From Granulicella sp. L46 (lineage in GTDB: Bacteria; Acidobacteriota; Terriglobia; Terriglobales; Acidobacteriaceae), in assembly GCF_009765785.1 (NCBI RefSeq), contig NZ_LMUT01000025.1, forward strand, positions 269,714 to 330,974: 61,261 bases of DNA, in the 5' to 3' direction. Position numbers and translations under genes: made by a program. The notes under the pieces were generated by a model that was given only the letters and a program-made list of their open reading frames with translations, searched no databases and was not told the DNA's origin. Every line of letters begins with the position of its first letter. Position 1 is the first letter of the stretch. Positions 1 to 8,227 of this stretch are shown here, piece after piece.

Positions 1-1230
1 CAACTGGGAGAGTTCGCCAGTGCCTCCAACTCCATTGCCTCCGTTGATCGCGAAGCCAGTCACCGTTCCATCGTTGTAGTTCGATGTGTAGAGGTACTGG
101 CTGCTCGGATCCTCGACAATGCACGTCGGCCCGGAACCAACCGGGTATGGCGAGCCAATAATCGGCTGCAGTTGCTGGTTGGTTGTATTGATCGTTAGCG
201 CCGACAGCGAGCTGAACGGCGTGGTCGGCTGTGTGCTCGTCGTCGAGTTGTTCGCGACATACAGCTTCGTCCCTGAGTTGTCGATAAACGAATATGTCGG
301 ATCCGATGTATTGGGGAATATGGTCGCCAGGTTCGTAAAGCCGCCGTTGAGCGCCGTCAGGTTGCATGCCCCCGTCGACTGGTAGCCATACAGGACGTTG
401 CTCGCCGCATCCGTCAGGAACATGAAGGTTCCCGAACCATTGATGGACGTGATGTTGGTCTTTATGCCGGTCGTCGACTGCGGGATCACGATGTTGCCCG
501 TGGTCGTAAACACCAGCTGGCCGGACCCTCCAATCGAATACGGTGTAACCGTCTGAGCCCCCGACGCGTTGTATCCGCCGTTGACCGTATACAGGCAGCC
601 GCCCTGCGACTTCGACATGACGGGAGAAGGTCCAACTTCCCAGAACGGCAGGTTCACCTGGCCGACCTGGGTCTGCGAGTTGGTCAGCAGCGTCAGGCGG
701 CCCGTGTTGGCGTCTGCCACAAATGCCGTGATCGAGCCGTTGCCACTCGTGTTCGGCGCATTATAAAGACCGGTCTCCGTATTTAAGCCGGGAGAATACT
801 TATCCAGCACATACAGGTACGTGCCGCTGGAGTCCATCTGCGCCCACTGCGTGATATATCCCTGGCTCTGGTAGGACTGCTGGAATACCAGGACGCCGTC
901 ACCACCAACGCTGTACTCCGCAATCGTCTGATCGCTGCCCGGGCCATTGGCGCTGCCGCCTACACCTTGATTAATGATGTATACGAACCGTCCACCCGAC
1001 TTGATCACAATCGAGACTGGGACGGATCCGTTGCTTGAAAAGGGCGACCCCGGAACCTCTGTCAGGTTGCCGGAATACTGATCTACCTTGAATCCGGCGA
1101 CCTGGTTATATTCCTGCCCTAACACCCACATGTAACCGATGGTGCCACCACCACAGGCAGTCATGCCAAGACCCAATGCCAACGACGCGAACAAGGCCAT
1201 CGACCACCGGCCAATCAAACTCAACTTCAT
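1..1230 (-). CDS. Beta-propeller lipoprotein (YVTN/lactonase-like), C-terminus beyond window
   Basis: About 410 residues are visible and the reading frame runs off the left edge. I translated it by hand from the ATG at 1228-1230. The N-terminus has a basic start, a hydrophobic stretch and a lipobox-like GMTAC followed by three Gly, so a lipid-anchored exported protein is likely. The body repeats a blade-like pattern: phrases such as GRFVYIINQG, GTYLYVLDKY, GTFMFLTDAA, GTKLYVANNS and SQYLYTSNYN recur every 50-60 residues, as in YVTN/6-phosphogluconolactonase-type propellers. Acidobacteria carry many such secreted propellers of unknown ligand, so I do not claim lactonase activity. It is the next minus-strand gene after the M13 peptidase but is separated from it by a terminator. 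Confidence 0.8.
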   Translation of the reverse strand, partial: MKLSLIGRWSMALFASLALGLGMTACGGGTIGYMWVLGQEYNQVAGFKVDQYSGNLTEVPGSPFSSNGSVPVSIVIKSGGRFVYIINQGVGGSANGPGSDQTIAEYSVGGDGVLVFQQSYQSQGYITQWAQMDSSGTYLYVLDKYSPGLNTETGLYNAPNTSGNGSITAFVADANTGRLTLLTNSQTQVGQVNLPFWEVGPSPVMSKSQGGCLYTVNGGYNASGAQTVTPYSIGGSGQLVFTTTGNIVIPQSTTGIKTNITSINGSGTFMFLTDAASNVLYGYQSTGACNLTALNGGFTNLATIFPNTSDPTYSFIDNSGTKLYVANNSTTSTQPTTPFSSLSALTINTTNQQLQPIIGSPYPVGSGPTCIVEDPSSQYLYTSNYNDGTVTGFAINGGNGVGGTGELSQL

Positions 1231-1426
1231 GCGTTTCCTTCATCCCCGTCCGGGAGTAGCCATCATGGCTTGTTCGAACAGGGAAACCTGTATAAGAGGG
1301 AGTACAGAACCTAGGTGTGATTGTAGAAGGTACAGCGACTTTACGCCAATTTTTGCCGCAGTCATTTCCACCTCCAAACCTGATTTCGATATGCTTTCGA
1401 CTCGCCAGCCGCGGAATGGAGAGCAG

Positions 1427-1456
1427 AAAAAAAGACCCCGGACCGAAGTCCGAGGC
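1427..1456 (-). terminator. Rho-independent terminator of the M13 peptidase gene
   Basis: Read on the minus strand, the 8-bp stem CCTCGGAC/GTCCGGGG (one G-T wobble) closes a TTCG tetraloop and is followed by TC and seven T. It lies about 25 bases after the stop codon of the peptidase and before the propeller gene, so the two are probably separate transcripts. Confidence 0.85.
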
Positions 1457-1481
1457 CTCTTCCATCATTTCGGGTCCAGTT

Positions 1482-3557
1482 TTACCAGGTGCGGCAGCCC
1501 CCACTCGCCGGCATCATCGGCTGGCCAACCTTGCAGCCAAACGCCTTGCCGAACTCGTCGAAGTTCTGCACTGAACCATTGGTCCGCCACTGTCCCGGAC
1601 TATGCGGATCGGTCTTCGCTAGCACCCGCGCCGACTGTTCCGTCGCGTTCTGGCACCATACCTGTCCGAAGGCGATAAAGAACCGCTGCGCAGGCGTATA
1701 GCCGTCGCGCTTGCCGTCCGTGTAACCCGGTTCAGCCGCGGCTCCTTCTTTGGCGAGCGTGTCCATCAACGCCTGGTAGGCGATGCGCAGCCCGCCATTG
1801 TCCGCCGTGTTCTCGCCCAGCGTCAGATGCCCGTTCAGATTCTGCCCTGGCGCTGCCGCAAAGCCGTCATACTCCTTGGCCGTGCACTCGGTGCGGTCCT
1901 TGAACTTGGCCAGGTCTTCCGGAGTCCACCACACCTTCACATTGCCGTGCAGGTCGTACTTTGAGCCCTGGTCGTCGAAGCCATGCGTCATCTCGTGGCC
2001 AATCACCACACCGATGCCGCCAAAGTTCACCGCTGGATCCATGGCGTTGTCATAGAACGGAGGCTGCAGAATGCCGGCAGGGAAGTTGATGTTGTTCTGC
2101 GGAGGGTTGTAGTAGGCGTTCACCGTCGGCGGCGTCATGCCCCACTCCATCGTATCTACCGGCTTGCCATACTTGTCGAGATTGCGCTTCTCCTCAAACC
2201 AATCGGCACGCTGTACATTCCCGAGCAGATCGTCACGCTTCACCACCACGCTGGAGTAGTCCCTCCAGTGAGTCGGATAGCCAATCTTATCGGTGATCGC
2301 ATCCAGCTTCTTCCGCGCCTCCGCCTTGGTCGCATCGCTCATCCACGGCAGCGTCTGCAGGTCAGCCGCCATCGACGCCTCGAGCGCATGCACCAGCTTC
2401 TCCATGTTGGCCTTCGCATCGGGCGGGAAATTCTGCTTCACCCAATCCTGCCCCACCGCCTCTCCGAGCGCGCGATCCGTCAACCGCGTGCAGCGCTTCC
2501 AGCGTGGTTGCTGCTCCTTCTGGCCTTGCAGGGTCTGCGAGAAGAACGCGAAGTTCTCATCCTCAAACGGCTTCGACAGCAAGGGAGCGGCCTCGTGCAG
2601 CGTGTGCCAGCGCAGGTACGCTTTGATCGCCTGCAGAGGCTGCGTGCTCAGCACCTCGTTCACCGTCGTCACATATCCCGGACTCACCACGTCGACGTCC
2701 TTCACCTGCGGCATGCCGATGCCATCCAGGTAAACCGTCCAGTCGTAGTTCGGGCTCAGCTTCTGCAGATCGGCGACGCTCATCATGTGATAACGCTTGG
2801 CCGGATCGCGCATCTCCACCCGGTCCATCGAACCCTTCGCCAGCGACGTCTCAATCTGCATCACGTCGTTCGCTTCGGCGACCGCTTTGTCCTGGGTATC
2901 GCCAAGCAGCGTGAACATCTTCACCAGGTGGTCCATATACTGCTTGCGGATCGTCACAAAGCGCGCGTCCGGATTCAGATAGTAATCCCGGTCAGGAAGC
3001 GTCAGCCCGCCTTGCCCCGTCGCGGCAATCTGCTGCGAGCTGTCCTTCTGATCCTGGGTCACGCCGATGCCGAAGAAACCGCCACCGCCCCGCTTGAGCT
3101 GCTTCGCATTGAACGCCGCCAGGTCTTTAGCGCCCTCGAGCGCGGCAATCGCCTCCAACTCCGCCTCTAAGGGTTTAACTCCCAGCTTGTCCACCTCGGT
3201 CGTATTCATGCAGGCGGCAAAGAAGTCACCGTACTGCCGCTGCAGCGCGGTCTTGGGCGCGTCGGCTGCCGACTTCAACTCCGTGTACAGCAGGTAGTTG
3301 TTGCGCTCGGACAGCTCGTTGAACCGTCCCCAACGCACCTGGTCGGACGGTATCGGGTTAGCTTTCATCCAGTTCCCGCAGGCGTACTGGTAAAAGTCGG
3401 TGCACGGGTCGGCCGTCTTGTCGATCGACGCCACATCGAAGCTCACCGGCTTCTTCGGAGCTGAGGTTGGCCCACTGTCGGCTGGCGTGGAAAAGGTCTG
3501 AGCCATACAAACGGGTGCCGCGATGGCAAGCACGATTGCGGATAGAAAGGTACGCAT
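1482..3557 (-). CDS. pepO: M13 family zinc metallopeptidase (PepO/neprilysin-like), secreted
   Basis: A 691-residue protein, the usual length of the neprilysin/PepO family, which cleaves oligopeptides. The ATG at 3557 is preferred over the longer upstream frame because AAGGAG lies just before it and because it opens directly onto a signal peptide ending near CMAQ. The zinc site is HEMTH at about 521-525, with the third ligand in GENTADNGG at about 581-589. The substrate-binding NAYYNPPQNNINFPAG segment precedes it and the protein ends in the family-typical CxxW (CRTW). Exported location is inferred from the signal peptide. The gene is monocistronic, with a terminator downstream and a 150-bp gap to the MCE gene upstream. 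Confidence 0.96.
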   Translation of the reverse strand: MRTFLSAIVLAIAAPVCMAQTFSTPADSGPTSAPKKPVSFDVASIDKTADPCTDFYQYACGNWMKANPIPSDQVRWGRFNELSERNNYLLYTELKSAADAPKTALQRQYGDFFAACMNTTEVDKLGVKPLEAELEAIAALEGAKDLAAFNAKQLKRGGGGFFGIGVTQDQKDSSQQIAATGQGGLTLPDRDYYLNPDARFVTIRKQYMDHLVKMFTLLGDTQDKAVAEANDVMQIETSLAKGSMDRVEMRDPAKRYHMMSVADLQKLSPNYDWTVYLDGIGMPQVKDVDVVSPGYVTTVNEVLSTQPLQAIKAYLRWHTLHEAAPLLSKPFEDENFAFFSQTLQGQKEQQPRWKRCTRLTDRALGEAVGQDWVKQNFPPDAKANMEKLVHALEASMAADLQTLPWMSDATKAEARKKLDAITDKIGYPTHWRDYSSVVVKRDDLLGNVQRADWFEEKRNLDKYGKPVDTMEWGMTPPTVNAYYNPPQNNINFPAGILQPPFYDNAMDPAVNFGGIGVVIGHEMTHGFDDQGSKYDLHGNVKVWWTPEDLAKFKDRTECTAKEYDGFAAAPGQNLNGHLTLGENTADNGGLRIAYQALMDTLAKEGAAAEPGYTDGKRDGYTPAQRFFIAFGQVWCQNATEQSARVLAKTDPHSPGQWRTNGSVQNFDEFGKAFGCKVGQPMMPASGGCRTW

Positions 3558-3710
3558 GGATCTCCTTAATTGCAGACAGCACGTCGCTCTGTCGCAGCCA
3601 GAATAGAGCAAAAATCTATGGTCGCGAAAGGGCACAGCTGGGTAACGATGCCCATCATACGTCGACAGCCGGCCAGAAGTTTCAGCCCAGCCCGCCGATT
3701 CGCTGCCGCT

Positions 3711-4796
3711 CTAGAAGATCTTCAGGTGGATGACCAGGTACTTCTTCGGGTCCTTCCGAATCGCCGTCACCAGGTCCGTGCTGCTGGTCAGAAGAGTGTT
3801 GAGGTTGGTGTACATCGTGGGATCCGTCGCCAGCTTACCGATCGTCCCCTTGCCGGTATTCACATTGGTGAGCAGCAAATCCAACTGCGTCACCGTCCCG
3901 TCCAGCTTCTTCGCGAAGGCCGGGTCCTTGGTCAGCAGGCCCAACGCCCCCCTGCCTGCATCCGCCTCCGCCAGCAGATCATTCGCGTGCTTCAGCGTCG
4001 AATTCAGGTTGTTATACAGCGTCTCGTCCTTCAGCAATTTGCCCGCCGAGCCCTTGCCATTGTTCAAATCCGACGCGATCTGCTGCAGCTTGGCCGACGT
4101 ATCGTTCAACCGGTCGTAGAGCTGGTCGTCGTGCAGAAGTTTTCCTGCCGAACCCTTCCCCTCGTTCAAATTCGTCACCATCGCCTGCAACTGGTTGATT
4201 GTCAGCACGGCCTTGTTGTACATCTCCGGGTCATTGATCAGCTTGCCGACCGTGCCCTTGCCCTGCTGAATGTTGTCCACAATGATGTTCATCTTTGCCA
4301 GGATGACATTCAGGCTCTCAATCGTTCCCTGGCTGGCCTTCACCACGTCAGTAAGATTCGGCGTCTGCAGCGTCGCTAGTTCCGTCCCGGTCTGCACCTC
4401 CGGCCCCGTTGCCACCACGCTGTTGATGTCCAACACCGTATCGCCCAGCACGCCCACCGTCGAAAGCGACGCCTTCGAATCCGTGTGCACGCTGGCGTGA
4501 TACTTGGGGTCGATCTTGAAGGTGACCTTCACCGGCGTCAACTTGCGCGCCGGATCCGTCGACACGGTCACATGCGTCACCTCACCGATCGTGACACCCT
4601 CGAGGTTCACGGCCGCGCCGATCTTCAGGCCATCAGAGTTCTGAAAGTAGGTGTAGAGAATGATCTTATGGCTGAAAACATTCATTCCCGACGCGCTCGT
4701 CATGAGAAAAAGCAGCGTGCTCAGAAGAGCGATCGACACCAGGACGATCAGCCCAACCTTCAGCTGCGACCATTTGACTTCTTGCTGGCTGGGCAT
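3711..4796 (-). CDS. MCE/MlaD family lipid-transport protein
   Basis: A 361-residue protein with one N-terminal membrane helix (about residues 12-32) and an MCE domain (about 35-120, with AAVNLEGVTIGEV). A long periplasmic tail carries about five imperfect repeats of roughly 50 residues centred on GKGT(V/A)GKL(L/I)xD. The tail ends in the common DPKKYL...KIF motif. MCE proteins form rings that pass phospholipids across the periplasm as part of an MlaEF-type ABC importer. Here no permease or ATPase partner is adjacent, and the downstream gene is a peptidase, so the partner must be elsewhere. The repeats probably form a helical needle or coiled tail, which is inference. AGGAG lies 4-5 bases before the ATG. 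Confidence 0.9.
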   Translation of the reverse strand: MPSQQEVKWSQLKVGLIVLVSIALLSTLLFLMTSASGMNVFSHKIILYTYFQNSDGLKIGAAVNLEGVTIGEVTHVTVSTDPARKLTPVKVTFKIDPKYHASVHTDSKASLSTVGVLGDTVLDINSVVATGPEVQTGTELATLQTPNLTDVVKASQGTIESLNVILAKMNIIVDNIQQGKGTVGKLINDPEMYNKAVLTINQLQAMVTNLNEGKGSAGKLLHDDQLYDRLNDTSAKLQQIASDLNNGKGSAGKLLKDETLYNNLNSTLKHANDLLAEADAGRGALGLLTKDPAFAKKLDGTVTQLDLLLTNVNTGKGTIGKLATDPTMYTNLNTLLTSSTDLVTAIRKDPKKYLVIHLKIF

Positions 4797-4937
4797 CGAA
4801 CTCCTCGGAGATCTGTCATCAGTAAGAGCAGATCGGGCATGTCACACTGTGAAACCATCGTATCAGCGCTTTGCAGGAAATCATCGCCGGAAGTCTGCCA
4901 ACTTTGGATGCAACCATTTTCCGTCAAGGTGCTGTAC

Positions 4938-5318
4938 TTAATCTTCCGCCACCACCACCGCGATCGATAATCCCCGCGAATGCGCCAAACTTAACGACAA
5001 CCGCCGGATCCCCAGCGCCTTCGCCACCTCCTCCGCCCTTCCGCTCAGATACAGCTCAGGCCGCTGCCCCGGAAGCCTCCGAACCTCAAACTCGAGCCAG
5101 TTCACACCCCGGCTGATCCCCGTTCCCAGCGCCTTCGCGCCCGCTTCCTTGGCCGCAAAACGGGCCGCCAGGCTCTCTGCCGGGTTCTTTTTCTTGCGCT
5201 GGCAGTACTCAATCTCCCCAGCCGTGAATACACGCCGCAGAAATGCCTCGCCATACCGCTCCACGGTATGCGCGATCCGCTCAATCTCGATCAGGTCCGT
5301 GCCAAGCCCGATGACCAA
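4938..5318 (-). CDS. acpS: Holo-[acyl-carrier-protein] synthase
   Basis: Transfers 4'-phosphopantetheine from CoA to the serine of acyl carrier proteins. The TTG at 5318 gives a 126-residue protein beginning (M)VIGLGTDLIEIERI, the canonical AcpS N-terminus. No in-frame ATG lies near this point, and the upstream 47 codons of the open frame have no AcpS similarity. The Mg/CoA-binding motif FAAKEAGAKALGTG is present, and the C-terminus reads LSLSLAHSRGLSIAVV as expected. It is the likely activating enzyme for the FkbH-operon ACP at 42 kb as well as the fatty-acid ACP, which is inference. It is followed at 140 bp by the MCE gene on the same strand. Confidence 0.95.
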   Translation of the reverse strand: MVIGLGTDLIEIERIAHTVERYGEAFLRRVFTAGEIEYCQRKKKNPAESLAARFAAKEAGAKALGTGISRGVNWLEFEVRRLPGQRPELYLSGRAEEVAKALGIRRLSLSLAHSRGLSIAVVVAED

Positions 5319-5504
5319 GGGCCACCCCCATGCTCTGGATCTATGGCTTTCAGTGTACGCACACTTCCGTTCGCCCAACATCCCACACTGTCGCGACGAA
5401 TATCGCTCCACGATAGCCACCACGCCCCCGCTTCCGTCGCAGCCTGCGACACCGCTCACGTCCCGTCGCCGATCTCCGATATCCCCTACAGCAAGCGAGG
5501 CACC

Positions 5505-5921
5505 ATGAACCCTGAGCCGCTCGGCATCTCCGAAACCACTCTCCCCGCGGAAATACCCCTAATCCTCCTTCGCGGCCGCTCCTTTGAAGACCATCAGGAG
5601 TTCGTGCCAATCCTGCTGGAGACCATGGCAAGCTGCGGCTGCTGGCTGCTGCAACGCCGCGAGCTCCCTCCCAACGCCACCGAGCTCAGCTTCGAGCTCC
5701 TGCTGCGCTCAGTCTTTGAGCTCTACAGCGGCCTCCTCTCCTGCGGCGTCGAGCTCTCCCGCGACAGCCACACCCGCATGAAGAGCCTCTGCACCGTCCG
5801 CGACCACAACCCTCACCGCGCCAGGCGCCGCCGCGTCCTCACCGTCCGCCTCGAGCTCATCTTCGTGGACGAGCCAGACTGCCCCTCGGACCTGGCCCAA
5901 ATCGCCACGGGCCTTGCCTGA
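5505..5921 (+). CDS. Conserved hypothetical protein
   Basis: A 138-residue soluble protein that I do not recognise. The ATG at 5505 follows GCGAGG at a workable distance. The longer open frame from 5268 runs through the promoter region divergent from acpS and looks like chance. The middle is rich in Leu and Cys (TMASCGCWLLQRRELPP, then SVFELYSGLLSCGVELSR) and the second half has a basic RARRRRVLTVRLELIF strand-like segment. C-ending codons match the neighbouring core genes, which supports real coding. It lies 66 bp before the ABC ATPase on the same strand and may be cotranscribed with it. Confidence 0.6.
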   Translation: MNPEPLGISETTLPAEIPLILLRGRSFEDHQEFVPILLETMASCGCWLLQRRELPPNATELSFELLLRSVFELYSGLLSCGVELSRDSHTRMKSLCTVRDHNPHRARRRRVLTVRLELIFVDEPDCPSDLAQIATGLA

Positions 5922-5987
5922 CATCCCGCGGAAGCCCCTGCCCCGAAGCTCCTGCAACCTCCCGCTGCGATAGACTTGAATTCTCAT

Positions 5988-6746
5988 ATGGAATCAAGCA
6001 GCCAAGCCGCAGTCCTCACTCCACCCCCCACCGCAAATGCCCCCATCATCTCCGCCCAACACTTAGGGAAGATCTATGGCTCCGGCAAGCTAAAGGTCGA
6101 AGCCCTCCGCGATGTCACCTTCGACGTCCAGCCGGGCGAGTTCGTCGCCATCGTTGGCCCCTCCGGCTCCGGCAAATCGACGCTCTTCTATATCCTCGGC
6201 GGCCTCACCTCGGCGACCTCCGGCTCCCTGCTCATCCAGGGCAAAGACTTCTCCCGACTATCTGACCCGCAGCGCACCAGCCTGCGCCGCTCCCAGATCG
6301 GCTTCGTATTCCAGCGCTTCAACCTGCTGCCCACCATCTCCGCCCAGGCCAACATTGAGCTAGCCCACGAGATCGCCGCGACCGGTAAGCCCTTCGACCA
6401 GCAGCTTCTCAACGAACTCACTGGCCTCCTGAAGATCGAAGGCCGTCTCGACCACCGCCCCAACGAACTCTCCGGCGGCGAGCAGCAGCGCGTCGCCATC
6501 GCCCGCGCCCTCATCACCCGTCCCGCCATCGTGCTGGCCGATGAGCCCACCGGCAACCTCGACTCCCAGAACGCCGACACCGTCCTATCGATGCTCCACG
6601 CCTCCAGCCGCGAGCTTAACCAGACCGTGCTCATGATCACGCATAACCCTGAGGCCGCCCAGATCGCCGACCGCATCCTGCACATGCGCGACGGTCAGAT
6701 CCTCAAGATCGAAGAAGGCAGCCGCCGCGTTTCTCGCAGCCTCTAG
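5988..6746 (+). CDS. ABC transporter ATP-binding protein (LolD/MacB-ATPase type)
   Basis: A 252-residue ATPase. Walker [10 protein letters not shown] is at 57-65, the Q-loop lies in [10 protein letters not shown], the signature LSGGEQQR is at 161-168, Walker B is followed by DEPTGNLD at about 185-192, and the switch His is in MITHNP. The [18 protein letters not shown] and DEPTGNLDS patterns place it in the LolD/FtsE/MacB group that drives lipoprotein release or MacB-type export. The ATG at 5988 is preferred over an in-frame TTG 12 bases upstream. There is no permease next to it: the following gene starts 2 bases after the stop and encodes a helix-hairpin-helix protein. The partner permease is therefore unknown. 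Confidence 0.92.
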   Translation: MESSSQAAVLTPPPTANAPIISAQHLGKIYGSGKLKVEALRDVTFDVQPGEFVAIVGPSGSGKSTLFYILGGLTSATSGSLLIQGKDFSRLSDPQRTSLRRSQIGFVFQRFNLLPTISAQANIELAHEIAATGKPFDQQLLNELTGLLKIEGRLDHRPNELSGGEQQRVAIARALITRPAIVLADEPTGNLDSQNADTVLSMLHASSRELNQTVLMITHNPEAAQIADRILHMRDGQILKIEEGSRRVSRSL

Positions 6747-6748
6747 CG

Positions 6749-7066
6749 ATGCGCCTCCTCCGCACCCTTGTCCTCTTGGCTCTCGGCGTCGCGCTCAATC
6801 TTGCCTGCGCCCAAGCTTCCGGCCAAGTTTCCTTCGAGCAGCAGCTTGCGCATAGCAGGCAACTACCGTCCGAACCGCTCGACATCAACACCGCCACCCA
6901 ACACCAACTAAACGCCCTGCCCGGCTTCGGTCCCGCCTACACTAGGCGCGTGATCGCTGGCCGTCCCTACACGGCCAAAAACCAGCTCGCCACCCGCGGC
7001 GTCATCCCCCAGGGAGCCTACGAACGCATCTCCGACCTCATCGTCGCCCACCGTGTAGCCAAGTAA
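6749..7066 (+). CDS. Secreted helix-hairpin-helix (ComEA-like) protein
   Basis: A 105-residue protein with a signal peptide (ending near ACAQA) and then a single HhH region at about 48-100: DINTATQHQLNALPGFGPAY followed by a second hairpin around ISDLIVAH. DINTA...L..LPG(I/F)G is the hallmark of ComEA-type DNA-binding domains that hold incoming DNA in the periplasm during transformation. The protein lacks the long N-terminal part of full ComEA, so a DNA-uptake role is only a possibility. The start is 2 bases after the stop of the ABC ATPase gene, which suggests one transcript. Confidence 0.75.
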   Translation: MRLLRTLVLLALGVALNLACAQASGQVSFEQQLAHSRQLPSEPLDINTATQHQLNALPGFGPAYTRRVIAGRPYTAKNQLATRGVIPQGAYERISDLIVAHRVAK

Positions 7067-7147
7067 TCCACACCTGCCAAACTCGCCTATTGACGAAAGT
7101 CCCCTCTCTCGGCGTAGTATTGGCGGCGCAGCAAAAGAAAGAGAGCT

Positions 7148-7197
7148 AGCCCCGTGTGTAAATGTCCTTTCGGGCATTACGCTCGGGGCTGATTTTT
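7148..7197 (+). terminator. Strong hairpin terminator, possibly the end of a small RNA
   Basis: The arms AGCCCCG (7148-7154) and CGGGGCT (7184-7190) pair perfectly. A further partial pairing (GTAAATGTCC with GGGCATTAC) surrounds a small loop, and GATTTTT follows. It could end the ABC-comEA transcript 80 bp upstream. A promoter-like pair (TTGACG at 7090, TAGTAT at 7115, spacer 19) just before it leaves open a short independent transcript. The remaining 170 bp to the next gene show nothing else I can name. Confidence 0.7.
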
Positions 7198-7371
7198 GTC
7201 CGCAGCCACAGCTCACATCTCAGACACCCTCCCGCCACGCCTTTCCTCCTTTGGCACTCCAACCGTTTTTGCACGCCCCAACGCGCGACGAAGCGCCCGC
7301 AAATCCGATAAAGTGAGCTGGTACGCGAATTCCGCGCAGCCAGTCAGTTCGGGCCTCCCCTAACCCTCTTA

Positions 7372-8151
7372 ATGGCGTCAATCCCCAATCCCGGCAGACC
7401 CCGAGCAGCTCGCATCTCTGATCGCCGCCGAGCCTTCTTTGCCGCCATGCTACTCGCTGCCGTCGGGCTCTCCGGTTGCCAGGGCATCACCTCCACCTCT
7501 GCACAGCTCCGCATCATCGACGCCTCCCCCGATGCTGGCGTCATCGACTCCTACCAGAACAGCTCCGCCCTCGCCTATAACCTCGGCTTCGGCACCACGA
7601 CCAGCTACATTCCTATGTCCCCCGGCGTCTACAACCTCGCCGCCGCCAAGGCCGGAACTCGCCAGACCCTGGTAGCCAACAACGAAACCCTCGCCCCCAA
7701 CCGCCAGTACACCGAGATCATCGGCGCGGGCCTGGCCAACCTCCAGCAGACCCTCCTGCTCGATCAGTCCACCCCCGCCTCCTCCGGCCGCATCGCCATC
7801 CGCGTCATCAACCAGACCACCCGCTCCGGCGCCGTCGACGTCTATCTTGTTCCATTCTCCCCTTCACAGGCCAAGGGAAGCAGCACCTCGCCCATGGCCG
7901 TCAACCTCGGCTTTGGCGCCAACTCCGGATACATCGACCTCCCCGAAGGCACCTATGCCATCGACGTCGTTCCCACCGGAACCGTGCTCGCCTCTTCCAC
8001 CGTCACGCTGTTCAGCGGCGCCCAGATCGCCTACGTCTCAGGCGCCGTCCGCACCATCGTCCTCATCGATCAAGCGCCCGTCGGTGCGCAACACGCAGCG
8101 CCTACTCCCGGCGTGCAGGCCATCGTCGCCGAAGACGCCGACGCGCAATAA
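7372..8151 (+). CDS. DUF4397 domain lipoprotein
   Basis: A 259-residue protein. A basic N-terminus is followed by a hydrophobic stretch and the lipobox LSGC (Cys at about 35), so it is predicted to be lipid-anchored. The body contains the DUF4397 pattern twice: LRIIDASPDAGVIDSY...LGFGTTTSYIPMSPGVY and IRVINQTTRSGAVDVYLV...LGFGANSGYIDLPEGTY. DUF4397 proteins are secreted beta-sandwich proteins with no established biochemical role. It stands alone between two intergenic hairpins, and its stop faces ahcY across a shared terminator. Confidence 0.85.
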   Translation: MASIPNPGRPRAARISDRRRAFFAAMLLAAVGLSGCQGITSTSAQLRIIDASPDAGVIDSYQNSSALAYNLGFGTTTSYIPMSPGVYNLAAAKAGTRQTLVANNETLAPNRQYTEIIGAGLANLQQTLLLDQSTPASSGRIAIRVINQTTRSGAVDVYLVPFSPSQAKGSSTSPMAVNLGFGANSGYIDLPEGTYAIDVVPTGTVLASSTVTLFSGAQIAYVSGAVRTIVLIDQAPVGAQHAAPTPGVQAIVAEDADAQ

Positions 8152-8178
8152 CGAAGGGAATGGAAGCAGTTAAAGCTG

Positions 8179-8206
8179 AAGGCCGCCGATATCCTCGGCG
8201 GCCTTT
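8179..8206. terminator. Bidirectional terminator between DUF4397 gene and ahcY
   Basis: GGCCGCCGA (8181-8189) and TCGGCGGCC (8195-8203) form a perfect 9-bp stem with a five-base loop, flanked by AA on the left and TTT on the right. The two genes converge here, so it can serve both. Confidence 0.8.
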
Positions 8207-8227
8207 GCTATTTCCTACTTCCTGTTC

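Noticed and set aside
1983-3170. 395-codon Arg/His/Leu-rich plus-strand frame opposite the M13 peptidase
   Set aside because: It is antisense to a gene with clear catalytic motifs. Arg/His/Leu-rich composition is the usual shadow of C-ending codons on the opposite strand.
5268-5504. N-terminal extension of the 138-residue hypothetical protein
   Set aside because: It runs through the acpS 5' end and promoter region with His/Ser/Pro-rich sequence; the ATG at 5505 has a plausible ribosome binding site.
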